A program made the position numbers and the translations under genes. The notes beneath the pieces were generated by a model. The model made no database searches and was not told the origin of the DNA. It saw only the letters and a program-made list of their open reading frames with translations. From NCBI RefSeq assembly GCF_005860775.1, contig NZ_VCHQ01000016.1, positions 124,001-188,000 on the forward strand: a DNA stretch of 64,000 nucleotides, in the 5' to 3' direction. The DNA comes from Klebsiella indica (GTDB lineage: Bacteria > Pseudomonadota > Gammaproteobacteria > Enterobacterales > Enterobacteriaceae). Of the stretch, positions 8,484-19,642 are shown piece after piece (the stretch's first letter is position 1; every line of letters begins with the position of its first letter).

Positions 8484-8959
8484 ATCGACCTTTATCTTGT
8501 ACATAAAGCTGTGAGTGTAATCCTCTCCGCAACGGATGAAAACCGGCGATGGCGTGTCGCATCCGGAAGCTGATTCATTAATTCTGGTGGTGCGTGGAGA
8601 ATCAGGATTGAGAACGGAAATAATGCATATTGCGGAACAAAATGGTTAAACGTTTATAACCGCGTTGGTAAGGGCAAGTGATGGGCCAACGCACATGAAC
8701 GCGATATATGCAATCAAGAAGTATATATTCCAGGCATATTTTCCCCCTGTGCAGAAGGGGGATTGCCTTTATATCTTCCACATTAACTCCACATTTAATG
8801 CGTTTTTTCTTCAATAAGATATGCTGGAATAAAAAAACATATTACTATCCTGCCAGTATCAAACGCTCAACGATTTTACTTATCGCGAGAACTTTTTTTG
8901 TTTTTATTAGTCATTAGGATGGCTAATATCGATGCTATTGATGTGGTTACGAGGTTATG
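8484..8959. other. Gap where E. coli has yeaI/yeaJ
   Basis: About 475 AT-rich bases with no supported gene. Two small inverted repeats are visible: GCGTTGG ... CCAACGC (about 8661-8692) and CCCCCT ... AGGGGG (about 8743-8763). The low GC and the flanking glycosyltransferase suggest acquired DNA. The glycosyltransferase promoter is presumably in 8850-8940. Confidence 0.4.
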
Positions 8960-10102
8960 ATGACGGAGAAGGTAGCGGTGCAGGTATCCCCCAGAAAGTT
9001 CCAAAAAATAAGGGAGTTGAACAGACGCCGTAACTATTTTACCAAGAGAGTCCGTAGCGCGGTTCGGATTCATCTCGCGAAGGCGTTCTGGGATAGCCGC
9101 ACGCGGCATGAGGTTGATTTATCGTCAGCGAAAACCGTGTTGCTGATGCGTAATGAAGGCGCTTTAGGCGATGTGGTCGTCGATTCCGCGCTGGTTAAAT
9201 GCCTGCATGAAGCGGGAATGACCGTTGACTTTCTGTTGACGAAGTCGAACAGTCAGGTGATGCGGCATAACCCGCGAATTCGCCATATTTACGAAGCTGA
9301 CAATGTCAGCTCAGCGGATTTTTTGCGTAAATTCACCCATAACGTGCCTAAGTCCATTATTAATGAGCTTGCGAATAATAAGTACGATATAGTTATTGAC
9401 CCGTCATTGTTTGATATCCCGGTACACAGGATGTTGCTGTTACGGCAGATAAATGCTAAATCGGTACTGGGGTTTAATAAATGGCCATCAATTAATCACT
9501 ATTCAAAGTCTTTTGATTTTGATTGCGAAAAATTGCACGTCAGTAAGACATTTGATCTTATCGCCGACTATCTGAAGCTGGATAAAAAACATCTCGCGTC
9601 TTATGATCTGCATATTCCACAGGATGTGTATCAGGAAGTGGGCGACTACATGGCGGGCCGGGAAGGGCGCAAGGTGGTGATTAATATTTTTGCCGGCAAT
9701 CAGGATCGCAGTATGTCGCAGGAGCAACTGGCAACGCTTATCGCCAGACTGCGTACAGACTATCCTGATGTCAATATTATCTTGCTCGATCACCGTAATG
9801 AAATTCGCATTCCCTTAGCGGAAAAAGTGAGCGTTAATCCGTTTAAAACGCTACACCATTGCATGGCGTTAATTGCGCAAGCGGATTTGGTTATTTCGCC
9901 GGATACGTCGGTGGTACATATGGCGGCGGCATGGAAAAAACCGCTAGTCGCAGTCTATAAAGATGTGCTTTTAAATAATCGGCTGTGGGCGCCCGGATAC
10001 GATAACGCGCGACAAATTATTGTTAAATGCGGCAAAGTGCATCAGATGGACAACCTGCCGGATCTCATTATGTCAGCGATTGATCCTGATCTGCTGCAAT
10101 AG
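8960..10102 (+). CDS. Family 9 glycosyltransferase (heptosyltransferase-like)
   Basis: A 380-residue protein of the GT9 (ADP-heptose:LPS heptosyltransferase) superfamily. The N-terminal Rossmann half begins with LLMRNEGALGDVVVDSALV (about residues 60-78), after a basic leader of about 50 residues. The C-terminal half has the nucleotide-sugar motif ADLVISPDTSVVHMAAAWKKP (the DTxxxH signature). ATG 8960 has GAGG 5 bases upstream; ATG 8957 is too close to it. The expected role is glycosyl transfer in lipopolysaccharide core or another surface glycan, but donor and acceptor cannot be read. It stands alone, not in an LPS locus, and is AT-rich relative to its neighbours. Confidence 0.8.
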   Translation: MTEKVAVQVSPRKFQKIRELNRRRNYFTKRVRSAVRIHLAKAFWDSRTRHEVDLSSAKTVLLMRNEGALGDVVVDSALVKCLHEAGMTVDFLLTKSNSQVMRHNPRIRHIYEADNVSSADFLRKFTHNVPKSIINELANNKYDIVIDPSLFDIPVHRMLLLRQINAKSVLGFNKWPSINHYSKSFDFDCEKLHVSKTFDLIADYLKLDKKHLASYDLHIPQDVYQEVGDYMAGREGRKVVINIFAGNQDRSMSQEQLATLIARLRTDYPDVNIILLDHRNEIRIPLAEKVSVNPFKTLHHCMALIAQADLVISPDTSVVHMAAAWKKPLVAVYKDVLLNNRLWAPGYDNARQIIVKCGKVHQMDNLPDLIMSAIDPDLLQ

Positions 10103-10126
10103 GCGCGGCTGGATAAAGTCAGCGTA

Positions 10127-10162
10127 AAAAACAGCCAGCGAAGCAGGATGCTGGCTGTTTTG
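10127..10162. terminator. Bidirectional terminator
   Basis: AAAACAGCCAGC ... GCTGGCTGTTTT, a perfect 12-bp stem with A- and T-runs on both sides. It serves the convergent glycosyltransferase gene and yeaH. Confidence 0.85.
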
Positions 10163-10168
10163 CGAAGG

Positions 10169-11494
<1,326 letters not shown>

Positions 11495-11505
11495 TCATTG
11501 AGGGG

Positions 11506-11644
11506 TTATACCGTCATACTTCACGTTGCCTGCGCGTTGGCCTTCACTCGGCCCCTTCCTGAGCCTTGCCCCGCGGGGCCAGCGTAAGCGCCGTTCAACA
11601 CGGTTAGCCGTGTTGTCCTGCAACGTGAAAGAGTCAGGGTATAT
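11506..11644. repeat. Chimeric ERIC-like element
   Basis: About 139 bases between yeaG and yeaH. The ends match ERIC termini (TTATACCGTCATACTTCACG and GCAACGTGAAAGAGTCAGGG, inverted). The usual ERIC centre is replaced by a different segment (GCCAGCGTAAGCGCCGTTCA) that recurs in the element at 15944-16050. It lies inside the yeaGH transcript. Confidence 0.65.
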
Positions 11645-11748
11645 GCCCTTACATGTCCGGGCTTCAGCGCACTTTATCCCACAACCCGAGTTAACGAGTT
11701 CTTCGCCGCTGTTATTAACCCGACAGAGATTGCCTGCCGGGCTTATTA

Positions 11749-13683
11749 TCAGGATGATTTACGTACCCGCAGATACCATTCGCATAGCAGACGAACCTGC
11801 TTACGCGTATAGCCTTTCTCCATCATGCGATCGACAAAGTCATCGTGTTTCTTCTGTTCATCGGTTGACGTTTTGGTGTTGAAGGAAATCACCGGCAACA
11901 GTTCTTCGGTATTGGAGAACATTTTTTTCTCAATCACCGTGCGCAGTTTTTCGTAGCTGGTCCAGTTTGGATTGCGCCCGCTGTTGTGCGCCCGGGCACG
12001 CAAAACGAAGTTGACGATTTCGTTACGGAAGTCTTTCGGGTTACTGATCCCGGCGGGCTTCTCGACTTTCTCCAGCTCCGCGTTCAGCGATTCGCGGTCA
12101 AACAACTGACCGGTATCCGGATCGCGGTACTCCTGATCCTGAATCCAGAAGTCGGCGTAGGTGACATAGCGATCGAAAATGTTTTGTCCATATTCCGAGT
12201 AGGATTCGAGGTAAGCGGTCTGGATCTCTTTACCGATAAACTCGGCATATTTCGGGATCAGATAGCCTTTCAGGAATTCCAGATAGCGCTCTGCCTGCTC
12301 CTGGGGGAACTGCTCGCGCTCAATTTGCTGTTCCAGAACGTAGAACAGATGTACCGGGTTAGCGGCGACTTCCGTGTGGTCAAAGTTGAATACCCGCGAG
12401 AGAATTTTAAACGCGAAGCGCGTAGACAGGCCGTTCATGCCTTCATCGACGCCGGCATAATCACGATACTCCTGATAGGATTTCGCTTTCGGGTCGGTAT
12501 CTTTCAGGCTTTCGCCGTCATAAACGCGCATTTTCGAGTAAATGCTTGAGTTTTCCGGCTCTTTCAGGCGCGACAGAATGGAGAAGCGCGCCAGCGTTTC
12601 CAGCGTCCCCGGCGCGCAGGGCGCATGGCTCAGCTCGCTGCTATTGAGCAGTTTTTCATAGATGCGGATCTCTTCCGAAATGCGCAGGCAATAAGGAACT
12701 TTGACAATATAAACGCGGTCGAGGAAAGCCTCATTGTTTTTGTTGTTACGGAAAGTCACCCACTCTGATTCGTTGGAGTGGGCAAGGATGATGCCGTTAA
12801 ACGGCAGGGCGGATATCCCTTCGGTACCGTTATAGTTACCCTCCTGAGTCGCGGTCAGCAGGGGGTGCAGCACCTTGATGGGCGCCTTAAACATCTCCAC
12901 AAACTCCATCAGTCCCTGGTTGGCGCGGCACAGGGCGCCGGAATAGCCGTAAGCATCCGGGTCATTCTGCGCGTAATGCTCCAGTTTACGGATATCCACT
13001 TTACCCACCAGCGCGGAGATGTCCTGGTTGTTCTCGTCCCCGGGTTCGGTTTTAGCGATGGCTATCTGCGCCAGAATCGATGGCCACACTTTTACCACGC
13101 GGAACTTTGTAATGTCGCCGCCGAACTCATGCAGGCGCTTGGCGGCCCAGGGCGACATAATGGTCCCCAGATAGCGGTTTGGAATGCCGTACTCTTTCTC
13201 AAGGATCTGCGCATCTTCGCGCGGGTTAAACAGGCATAACGGATGATCGTTGACCGGACTGCGTTCTCCGTTAGCGCTAAGCACGTAAATCGGAACACAC
13301 TGCATCAGGGACTTCAGGCGTTCGGCCAGCGATGATTTACCGCCGCCCACAGGCCCCAGCAAATACAGAATCTGTTTCTTCTCTTCTAACCCTTGAGCGG
13401 CGTGTTTTAAGTAGGAAACAATCTGCTCAATGGCATCTTCCATACCGTAAAACTCTTCAAACGCCGGATAGCGTGCAACGACCCGGTTTGAAAAGAGACG
13501 GGATAGCCTGGGTTCCAGGGCCGTATCGACCATGACCGGCTCACCGATAGCCATCAGCAATCTTTCTGCTGCGTTAGCATAAGCACTGCGATCTTGCCGA
13601 CAAATGGTAAGAAACTCCTGCAGTGTGAACTCTTCGTCCTTGGCAGCTTCATAGCGCTGGCGATAGTGATCGAATATATTCAT
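11749..13683 (-). CDS. yeaG: Serine protein kinase YeaG (PrkA family)
   Basis: A 644-residue PrkA-type protein, the same length as E. coli YeaG. The N-terminal AAA-like domain has a P-loop GPVGGGKSSLAERL (about residues 110-120), and the C-terminal part is the PrkA domain. E. coli YeaG is a kinase linked to survival under sustained nitrogen starvation and is controlled by NtrC and RpoS. The frame continues 28 codons upstream, but ATG 13683 gives the canonical N-terminus MNIFDHYRQRYE. First gene of yeaG-yeaH. Confidence 0.95.
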   Translation of the reverse strand: MNIFDHYRQRYEAAKDEEFTLQEFLTICRQDRSAYANAAERLLMAIGEPVMVDTALEPRLSRLFSNRVVARYPAFEEFYGMEDAIEQIVSYLKHAAQGLEEKKQILYLLGPVGGGKSSLAERLKSLMQCVPIYVLSANGERSPVNDHPLCLFNPREDAQILEKEYGIPNRYLGTIMSPWAAKRLHEFGGDITKFRVVKVWPSILAQIAIAKTEPGDENNQDISALVGKVDIRKLEHYAQNDPDAYGYSGALCRANQGLMEFVEMFKAPIKVLHPLLTATQEGNYNGTEGISALPFNGIILAHSNESEWVTFRNNKNNEAFLDRVYIVKVPYCLRISEEIRIYEKLLNSSELSHAPCAPGTLETLARFSILSRLKEPENSSIYSKMRVYDGESLKDTDPKAKSYQEYRDYAGVDEGMNGLSTRFAFKILSRVFNFDHTEVAANPVHLFYVLEQQIEREQFPQEQAERYLEFLKGYLIPKYAEFIGKEIQTAYLESYSEYGQNIFDRYVTYADFWIQDQEYRDPDTGQLFDRESLNAELEKVEKPAGISNPKDFRNEIVNFVLRARAHNSGRNPNWTSYEKLRTVIEKKMFSNTEELLPVISFNTKTSTDEQKKHDDFVDRMMEKGYTRKQVRLLCEWYLRVRKSS

Positions 13684-14110
13684 GGCATGCCGTCCTTTCG
13701 TTTTTAGCACAGGTTGAGAGCCGTTCATATGAATAGTGGGAGCCCCCGGAAGAGGTAAGCCGCACAACGCTCACTGATTCTCCAGCAACCCTTATGCCAG
13801 GTTGGCGAAGTCGGTGAATAACGTGCCCCGGATTTACTTCTTCTAAATTAAAGCTTAGATGCATTTGGAAAACTTGCATGGCATGGCGAATCAATTTCAA
13901 TGACATATCAATAACTCATCCGGAATAACGTCCTGTTGTCGCCCGGGTCAGACTCGGGGCGTCATTGCACTGTCATTGGATTGTCAGCCAGCGGTCATCT
14001 GGTGGTGAGAAATTGGTGAGTTCAATGTAATGACAGGTAAAGAATTTGAGACATGTTGTTTACAACGTTAAACTGCGTGCGCAGATAAGTTGACAACAGG
14101 AATATGGATC
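13684..14110. other. Divergent yeaG/mipA promoter region
   Basis: About 425 bases carrying the promoters for yeaG (leftward) and mipA (rightward). The E. coli yeaG promoter uses sigma-54; I did not find a convincing -24/-12 match here by eye. Confidence 0.4.
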
Positions 14111-14857
14111 GTGACTAAAATCAAACTTCTGGCATTGGGTGCATTGATGGCAACGTCAGCATCTGCTGTTCACGCCGAGGGAAAGCTCAGTCTGGGAGCG
14201 GGTGTGGGGATCGTTGAACGCCCTTATAAACAGTATGATACTGATGTCTACCCGGTGCCGGTTATTAATTATGAGAGTGATAACGTTTGGTTTCGGGGTT
14301 TAGGTGGTGGTTACTACCTGTGGAATGATACTAACGATAAGCTTTCGGTGACCGCGTACTGGTCGCCAATGTACTTTAAGCCGGGTGACAGCGACAGTCA
14401 GCAAATGCGTCGTCTGGATAAGCGAAAATCCACGATGATGGCCGGGCTTGCCTATATTCACAATACGCAGTACGGTTTCTTGCGTACCTCGTTGGCTGGC
14501 GATACGCTGGATAACAGCAACGGCATTGTGTGGGATCTGGCCTGGCTGTATCGCTATAGCAACGGGAATCTGACGCTTACGCCGGGCGTTGGCGTTCAAT
14601 GGAATAGCGATAACCAGAATGAGTACTACTACGGTGTTTCGCGCCATGAGTCCACTCGTAGCGGTATGCGCAGCTACGATCCTGACAGCAGCTGGAATCC
14701 GTATCTGGAGCTGTCGGCAAACTATCGTTTCCTCGGCGACTGGAGCGTATACGGCGTCGCGCGTTATACCCGCCTGTCTGACGAAATCACCGATAGTCCG
14801 ATGGTGGATAAATCCTGGAGCGGCCTGATTTCTACCGGAATCACTTACTCTTTCTGA
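14111..14857 (+). CDS. mipA: MltA-interacting protein MipA
   Basis: A 248-residue OmpV/MipA-family outer membrane protein, as in E. coli. In E. coli it bridges the murein transglycosylase MltA and PBP1B. A signal peptide is cleaved after VHA (about residue 22); the mature part has alternating beta-strand pattern and ends in a C-terminal phenylalanine (SF). I choose GTG 14111 (VTKIKLLALG) because it matches the E. coli start; the frame also has an ATG at 14090. Monocistronic, with a terminator directly after it. Confidence 0.93.
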   Translation: MTKIKLLALGALMATSASAVHAEGKLSLGAGVGIVERPYKQYDTDVYPVPVINYESDNVWFRGLGGGYYLWNDTNDKLSVTAYWSPMYFKPGDSDSQQMRRLDKRKSTMMAGLAYIHNTQYGFLRTSLAGDTLDNSNGIVWDLAWLYRYSNGNLTLTPGVGVQWNSDNQNEYYYGVSRHESTRSGMRSYDPDSSWNPYLELSANYRFLGDWSVYGVARYTRLSDEITDSPMVDKSWSGLISTGITYSF

Positions 14858-14888
14858 TTGTGCTTTATAACAGGGCAATTCATGCATC

Positions 14889-14913
14889 AAAACAGGGCGA
14901 AACGCCCTGTTTT
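14889..14913 (+). terminator. mipA terminator
   Basis: AAAACAGGGCG with its complement CGCCCTGTTTT and a 3-base loop: an 11-bp perfect stem with a T-run, 31 bases after the mipA stop. Confidence 0.85.
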
Positions 14914-14950
14914 GCATTATGGTTGTGCAATGAAATTGCGGGAGGTATGT

Positions 14951-15805
14951 ATGGCAGAAAGGGCAATACGTTTTGGCGAGCATCCGACAGTTCCCGTCAT
15001 TGGACAGGGAACCTGGTATATGGGGGAAAACCGGGCGCGGCGTGCGCAGGAGGTGGCTGCACTACGCGCGGGCATCGACCTCGGGTTAACGGTTATCGAT
15101 ACCGCCGAAATGTACGCAGATGGTGGCGCGGAAGAGGTGGTCGGAGAGGCGATTCACGGGCAGCGCGATCGCGTGGTGCTGGTGTCAAAGGTTTATCCGT
15201 GGAATGCCGGGGGGCGCAAGCTGGTCAGCGCCTGTGAAGCCAGTCTGCGTCGCCTGAATACCGACTACCTTGATCTCTATTTACTGCACTGGCGCGGTGA
15301 TTATTCACTGCAGGAAACGGTGGAGGGAATGGAGGCCCTGGTTGCTCAGGGGAAAATTCGCCGTTGGGGCGTGTCGAATCTTGATTACGATGATATGCAG
15401 CAGTTGTGGCAGGTGGCTGGCGGCGAGCAGTGCGCGACTAATCAGGTGCTCTACCACCTGGCCTCTCGCGGTATCGAGTATGACCTGCTGCCGTGGTGCC
15501 AGCAGCAACGGTTGCCGGTGATGGCGTATTGTCCGCTGGCCCAGGCCGGTCGGCTGCGCAATGGGCTTTTAAATCATACTGTTGTGAAAAGTATTGCGCA
15601 GCAGAGAGGGCTGACGGCGGCGCAGGTGCTGCTGGCGTGGGTGATTAGCCATCGGGGCGTGCTGGCGATTCCAAAGGCGGCAAGTATTGAGCATGTAACG
15701 GAAAATGCCGCTGCGCTGGAGATCGTGTTGTCCGCTGAGGAACGGGCGAGCCTGGATCGCGCTTATCCGGCGCCAGGAAGAAAAACGCCGCTGGATATTG
15801 TGTAA
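14951..15805 (+). CDS. yeaE: Aldo-keto reductase YeaE
   Basis: A 284-residue NADPH-dependent aldo-keto reductase, the same length as E. coli YeaE, which reduces methylglyoxal and other aldehydes. The catalytic tetrad is visible: Asp and Tyr in IDTAEMYADGG, Lys in VSKVYPW, His in YLLHWRG. The cofactor loop IPKAAS lies near the C-terminus. ATG 14951 is chosen over the far upstream in-frame starts because GGAGG lies 5 bases before it and the E. coli length is recovered. Confidence 0.93.
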   Translation: MAERAIRFGEHPTVPVIGQGTWYMGENRARRAQEVAALRAGIDLGLTVIDTAEMYADGGAEEVVGEAIHGQRDRVVLVSKVYPWNAGGRKLVSACEASLRRLNTDYLDLYLLHWRGDYSLQETVEGMEALVAQGKIRRWGVSNLDYDDMQQLWQVAGGEQCATNQVLYHLASRGIEYDLLPWCQQQRLPVMAYCPLAQAGRLRNGLLNHTVVKSIAQQRGLTAAQVLLAWVISHRGVLAIPKAASIEHVTENAAALEIVLSAEERASLDRAYPAPGRKTPLDIV

Positions 15806-15943
15806 AGACGGTGCCGGACGGGCGTAATGTCGTTCAGTTGAGTCAATCCCAGGGCGGGCTTTACCCGGAAATCAGAGGGAATTGTGTTTTTTGGGGATTT
15901 GGGTCAGAAGCCGTTCCGATCCCCCTGAGTGGTGCGGGAATTG

Positions 15944-16050
15944 ATTATACCCGCCGTGTGAACCGGCCTGCGGACGCACACCTTTGAAGCCAGCGCAAGC
16001 GCTGTTCAGAACGGTGACGCGTTTTGAACAGCAACTCGAATTATTCAGAA
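15944..16050. repeat. Second chimeric ERIC-like element
   Basis: The ends resemble ERIC (ATTATACCCGCC at left, GCAACTCGAATTATTCAG at right). The internal part shares GCCAGCGYAAGCGCYGTTCA with the element at 11506-11644. It lies between the convergent genes yeaE and yeaD. Confidence 0.55.
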
Positions 16051-16088
16051 CACAGACAACGGTTATCAGCCCGCAGAGTTCGCCGTAT

Positions 16089-16964
16089 TTAGTATTTCAC
16101 CACGCGAATAGTTTGCGCCAGCCGCGATGGATTCTCCTCGCTGGCCTTCTGCGGCACGGTCACGCAGCTGGTTTCGACGCAAACGAAGGTCTTGTAACCC
16201 TCGTCCGGCATATCGCCCATGCTTTGTGAAAGCGCAGGCCCCGGGTTCCATCCCACCACGTTGCTGTAATGATGATGAATAACGTTGATATTGCGACGTA
16301 GCGCATCGTCATGGATCACGCTGCAGGATTCAGCATTCAGATAAATCCGGTCAGTACGGTCAGGATAGGTTTGTACGCCGTCGCTTAATACCCCTTCTTC
16401 TGAGTTGTTAACTTTGTCAATGTAACGGTCGCCCAGACCGCTCACTTTCACTGCCGCAATATCGCCGACGTTGAAATAAGAGTGCAGGGCGGAAGTGGTT
16501 TCAAATTCGCCGTGCGCTTCCAGCTCAATCTCGCAGCTCTGGCCCAGTTTAAAACGCGCATACAGCGTGAAATCATGGGGCCAGTATTTCCGGGTTTCAT
16601 CGCTGCTGTGCAGAGCAAACGTCAGCATCACGCCGTGTTCATCTTCATCGTGGCCTTTAAGCGTCCACGGCAGGATACGCGCAAAGCCATGGGACGGCTG
16701 CCGGGCAGGGCCAAACCATGGCCAGCAAACAGGAATACCGCCGCGCAGGGCAACGCCATGTTTAAACGGCGTGTTGTCGCTGAGCCACAGCACGTCTTCT
16801 TCTCCGGCAGGTTTCCACGAGAGCAGATGAGCCCCCTGATAAGCAACAGATGCCTTGACCTGCGGATGGTCAATAACGATCAGCTCCAGGTCGTCAAGCT
16901 GGCGACGAGAGAGAACGGGGGTAAGCTGTTCGATAACCGGGAGAGCAAAAATTTTATTAATCAT
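16089..16964 (-). CDS. yeaD: D-hexose-6-phosphate mutarotase YeaD
   Basis: A 291-residue aldose-1-epimerase-like protein (E. coli YeaD, 294). It interconverts the anomers of glucose-6-phosphate and related sugar phosphates. Conserved blocks include GAHLLSWKP, LRGGIPVCWPWFGP, SHGFAR with its catalytic His, and the C-terminal KTFVCVE with the catalytic Glu. It is downstream of gapA in the same orientation, but a strong terminator separates them. Confidence 0.93.
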   Translation of the reverse strand: MINKIFALPVIEQLTPVLSRRQLDDLELIVIDHPQVKASVAYQGAHLLSWKPAGEEDVLWLSDNTPFKHGVALRGGIPVCWPWFGPARQPSHGFARILPWTLKGHDEDEHGVMLTFALHSSDETRKYWPHDFTLYARFKLGQSCEIELEAHGEFETTSALHSYFNVGDIAAVKVSGLGDRYIDKVNNSEEGVLSDGVQTYPDRTDRIYLNAESCSVIHDDALRRNINVIHHHYSNVVGWNPGPALSQSMGDMPDEGYKTFVCVETSCVTVPQKASEENPSRLAQTIRVVKY

Positions 16965-17248
16965 TACACAATCCTTTTTATCTTAAATCATGCGGGAACT
17001 GGACAAAACGCGTAACCGTTTTGCGCAGCGCTTAGCTGGCCCTGAGGGCAAAGTCACAGGTGAATCCTGCGGCGAGTGAAGGGCAAATTTCGTCAGTACC
17101 CGATTTGTCCAACCGTGGATTGTCTGCGATCAGGAAGCTGGATGTCCCTGATTACGCCCGATGAGCTTACATTAGTCAGTGATCCGGATGAGTGAACGCA
17201 GGCGATATTATACCTGCTACCTGAAGCATGACGGATAGCTCTTCAGAT

Positions 17249-17276
17249 CAAAAAAAAGAGCGACCGAAGTCGCTCT
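17249..17276 (-). terminator. gapA terminator
   Basis: On the minus strand, AAGAGCGAC TTCG GTCGCTCTT followed by a run of T: a 9-bp stem with a stable UUCG tetraloop, 24 bases after the gapA stop. Confidence 0.9.
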
Positions 17277-17300
17277 TACAGATTACTTTCTCATCTCAGC

Positions 17301-18648
<1,348 letters not shown>

Positions 18649-19062
18649 ATGTCGAATAAACCCACCGCGGATGCGCTTAAAAAAAACCTGACCGAGATGC
18701 AGTTTTACGTGACGCAGAATCACGGTACTGAACCGCCGTTCACCGGGCGGCTCCTCCACAACAAACGAGATGGCGTCTACCATTGTCTGGTGTGCGATGC
18801 CGCGCTGTTTCACTCCCAGAGCAAGTATGATTCGGGCTGTGGCTGGCCGAGCTTTTATGAGCCGGTAAGTGAGGATGCGATCCGCTACCTGAATGATGAC
18901 TCTCACGGTATGCAACGCACGGAAATTCGCTGCGGAAACTGCGATGCGCATCTTGGTCATGTTTTCCCGGATGGCCCACAGCCCACCGGTGAACGTTTTT
19001 GTGTTAATTCCGCTTCCCTGAGCTTCACTAACGATGAAAATGGTGAGCAAATCAAGGGTTGA
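18649..19062 (+). CDS. msrB: Methionine-R-sulfoxide reductase MsrB
   Basis: A 137-residue cytosolic enzyme that reduces methionine-R-sulfoxide. Two CxxC zinc pairs are present (Cys46/Cys49 and Cys95/Cys98), together with the catalytic Cys118 in [11 protein letters not shown]. The product is the same length as E. coli MsrB. It is divergent from gapA and followed by yeaC after 42 bases, probably co-transcribed. Confidence 0.96.
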   Translation: MSNKPTADALKKNLTEMQFYVTQNHGTEPPFTGRLLHNKRDGVYHCLVCDAALFHSQSKYDSGCGWPSFYEPVSEDAIRYLNDDSHGMQRTEIRCGNCDAHLGHVFPDGPQPTGERFCVNSASLSFTNDENGEQIKG

Positions 19063-19104
19063 AAAAACGATTCAGCTAATTATTCCAATCTTAAGGCGCG
19101 ACAA

Positions 19105-19380
19105 ATGGATATCGAACAAATTATCAGCAGTATGACGCCGGAAGTTTATCAGCGCCTGGCGACGGCGGTGGAACTGGGAAAATGGCCCGATGGGGTGGCG
19201 TTAACCCCGGAGCAGAAAGAAAACAGCCTGCAACTGGTGATGTTGTGGCAGGCCCGGCATAACGTTGATGCGCAACATATGACCATTGATACGAACGGGC
19301 AGATGGTGATGAAAAGCAAACAGCAATTAAAAGTTGAGTTTGGCATCACGCCGGAGCCTATTGCGCGGTTTAAATCCTGA
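19105..19380 (+). CDS. yeaC: DUF1315 protein YeaC
   Basis: A 91-residue soluble protein of the DUF1315 family, matching E. coli YeaC. Conserved motifs include MTPEVYQRL, KWPDGVALT and LWQARHN. It is likely the second gene of msrB-yeaC. No function is established. It marks the left border of the accessory pyrimidine island. Confidence 0.9.
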   Translation: MDIEQIISSMTPEVYQRLATAVELGKWPDGVALTPEQKENSLQLVMLWQARHNVDAQHMTIDTNGQMVMKSKQQLKVEFGITPEPIARFKS

Positions 19381-19467
19381 ATCTCGACGGATCCGGTAGT
19401 GGCCTGGCTAAAGCGTCATTTGCCCGCGCTGTGTTGTTGTGAAAGTCGTCAGAAGGAAATCCGACCT

Positions 19468-19503
19468 GACCGCGCAGCGGCAGGTTTTCAGCGCAATGCC
19501 GGG
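19468..19503. repeat. 36-bp copy of dispersed repeat family
   Basis: These 36 bases (beginning GACCGCGCAGCGGCAGG) are identical to 38630-38665. The surrounding 19381-19642 contains no gene; the short open frames in it follow the repeat. It lies at the left border of the accessory island. Confidence 0.7.
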
Positions 19504-19642
19504 CATGGGGGCGAACGAAAAGGGCGCGACTTTCGTCAAAACCACGTTAAAAAAGTGATTCACGCTGGCGAAAAAACCGATGGCTCGCTTAACTGACCCG
19601 CACTATGCGGTCGCCAGCCATCGGCGTTTATAAGCAGGGCGA

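Noticed and set aside
19399-19596. 65-codon frame in the yeaC downstream spacer
   Set aside because: Follows the dispersed repeat, no recognisable protein and no ribosome site.
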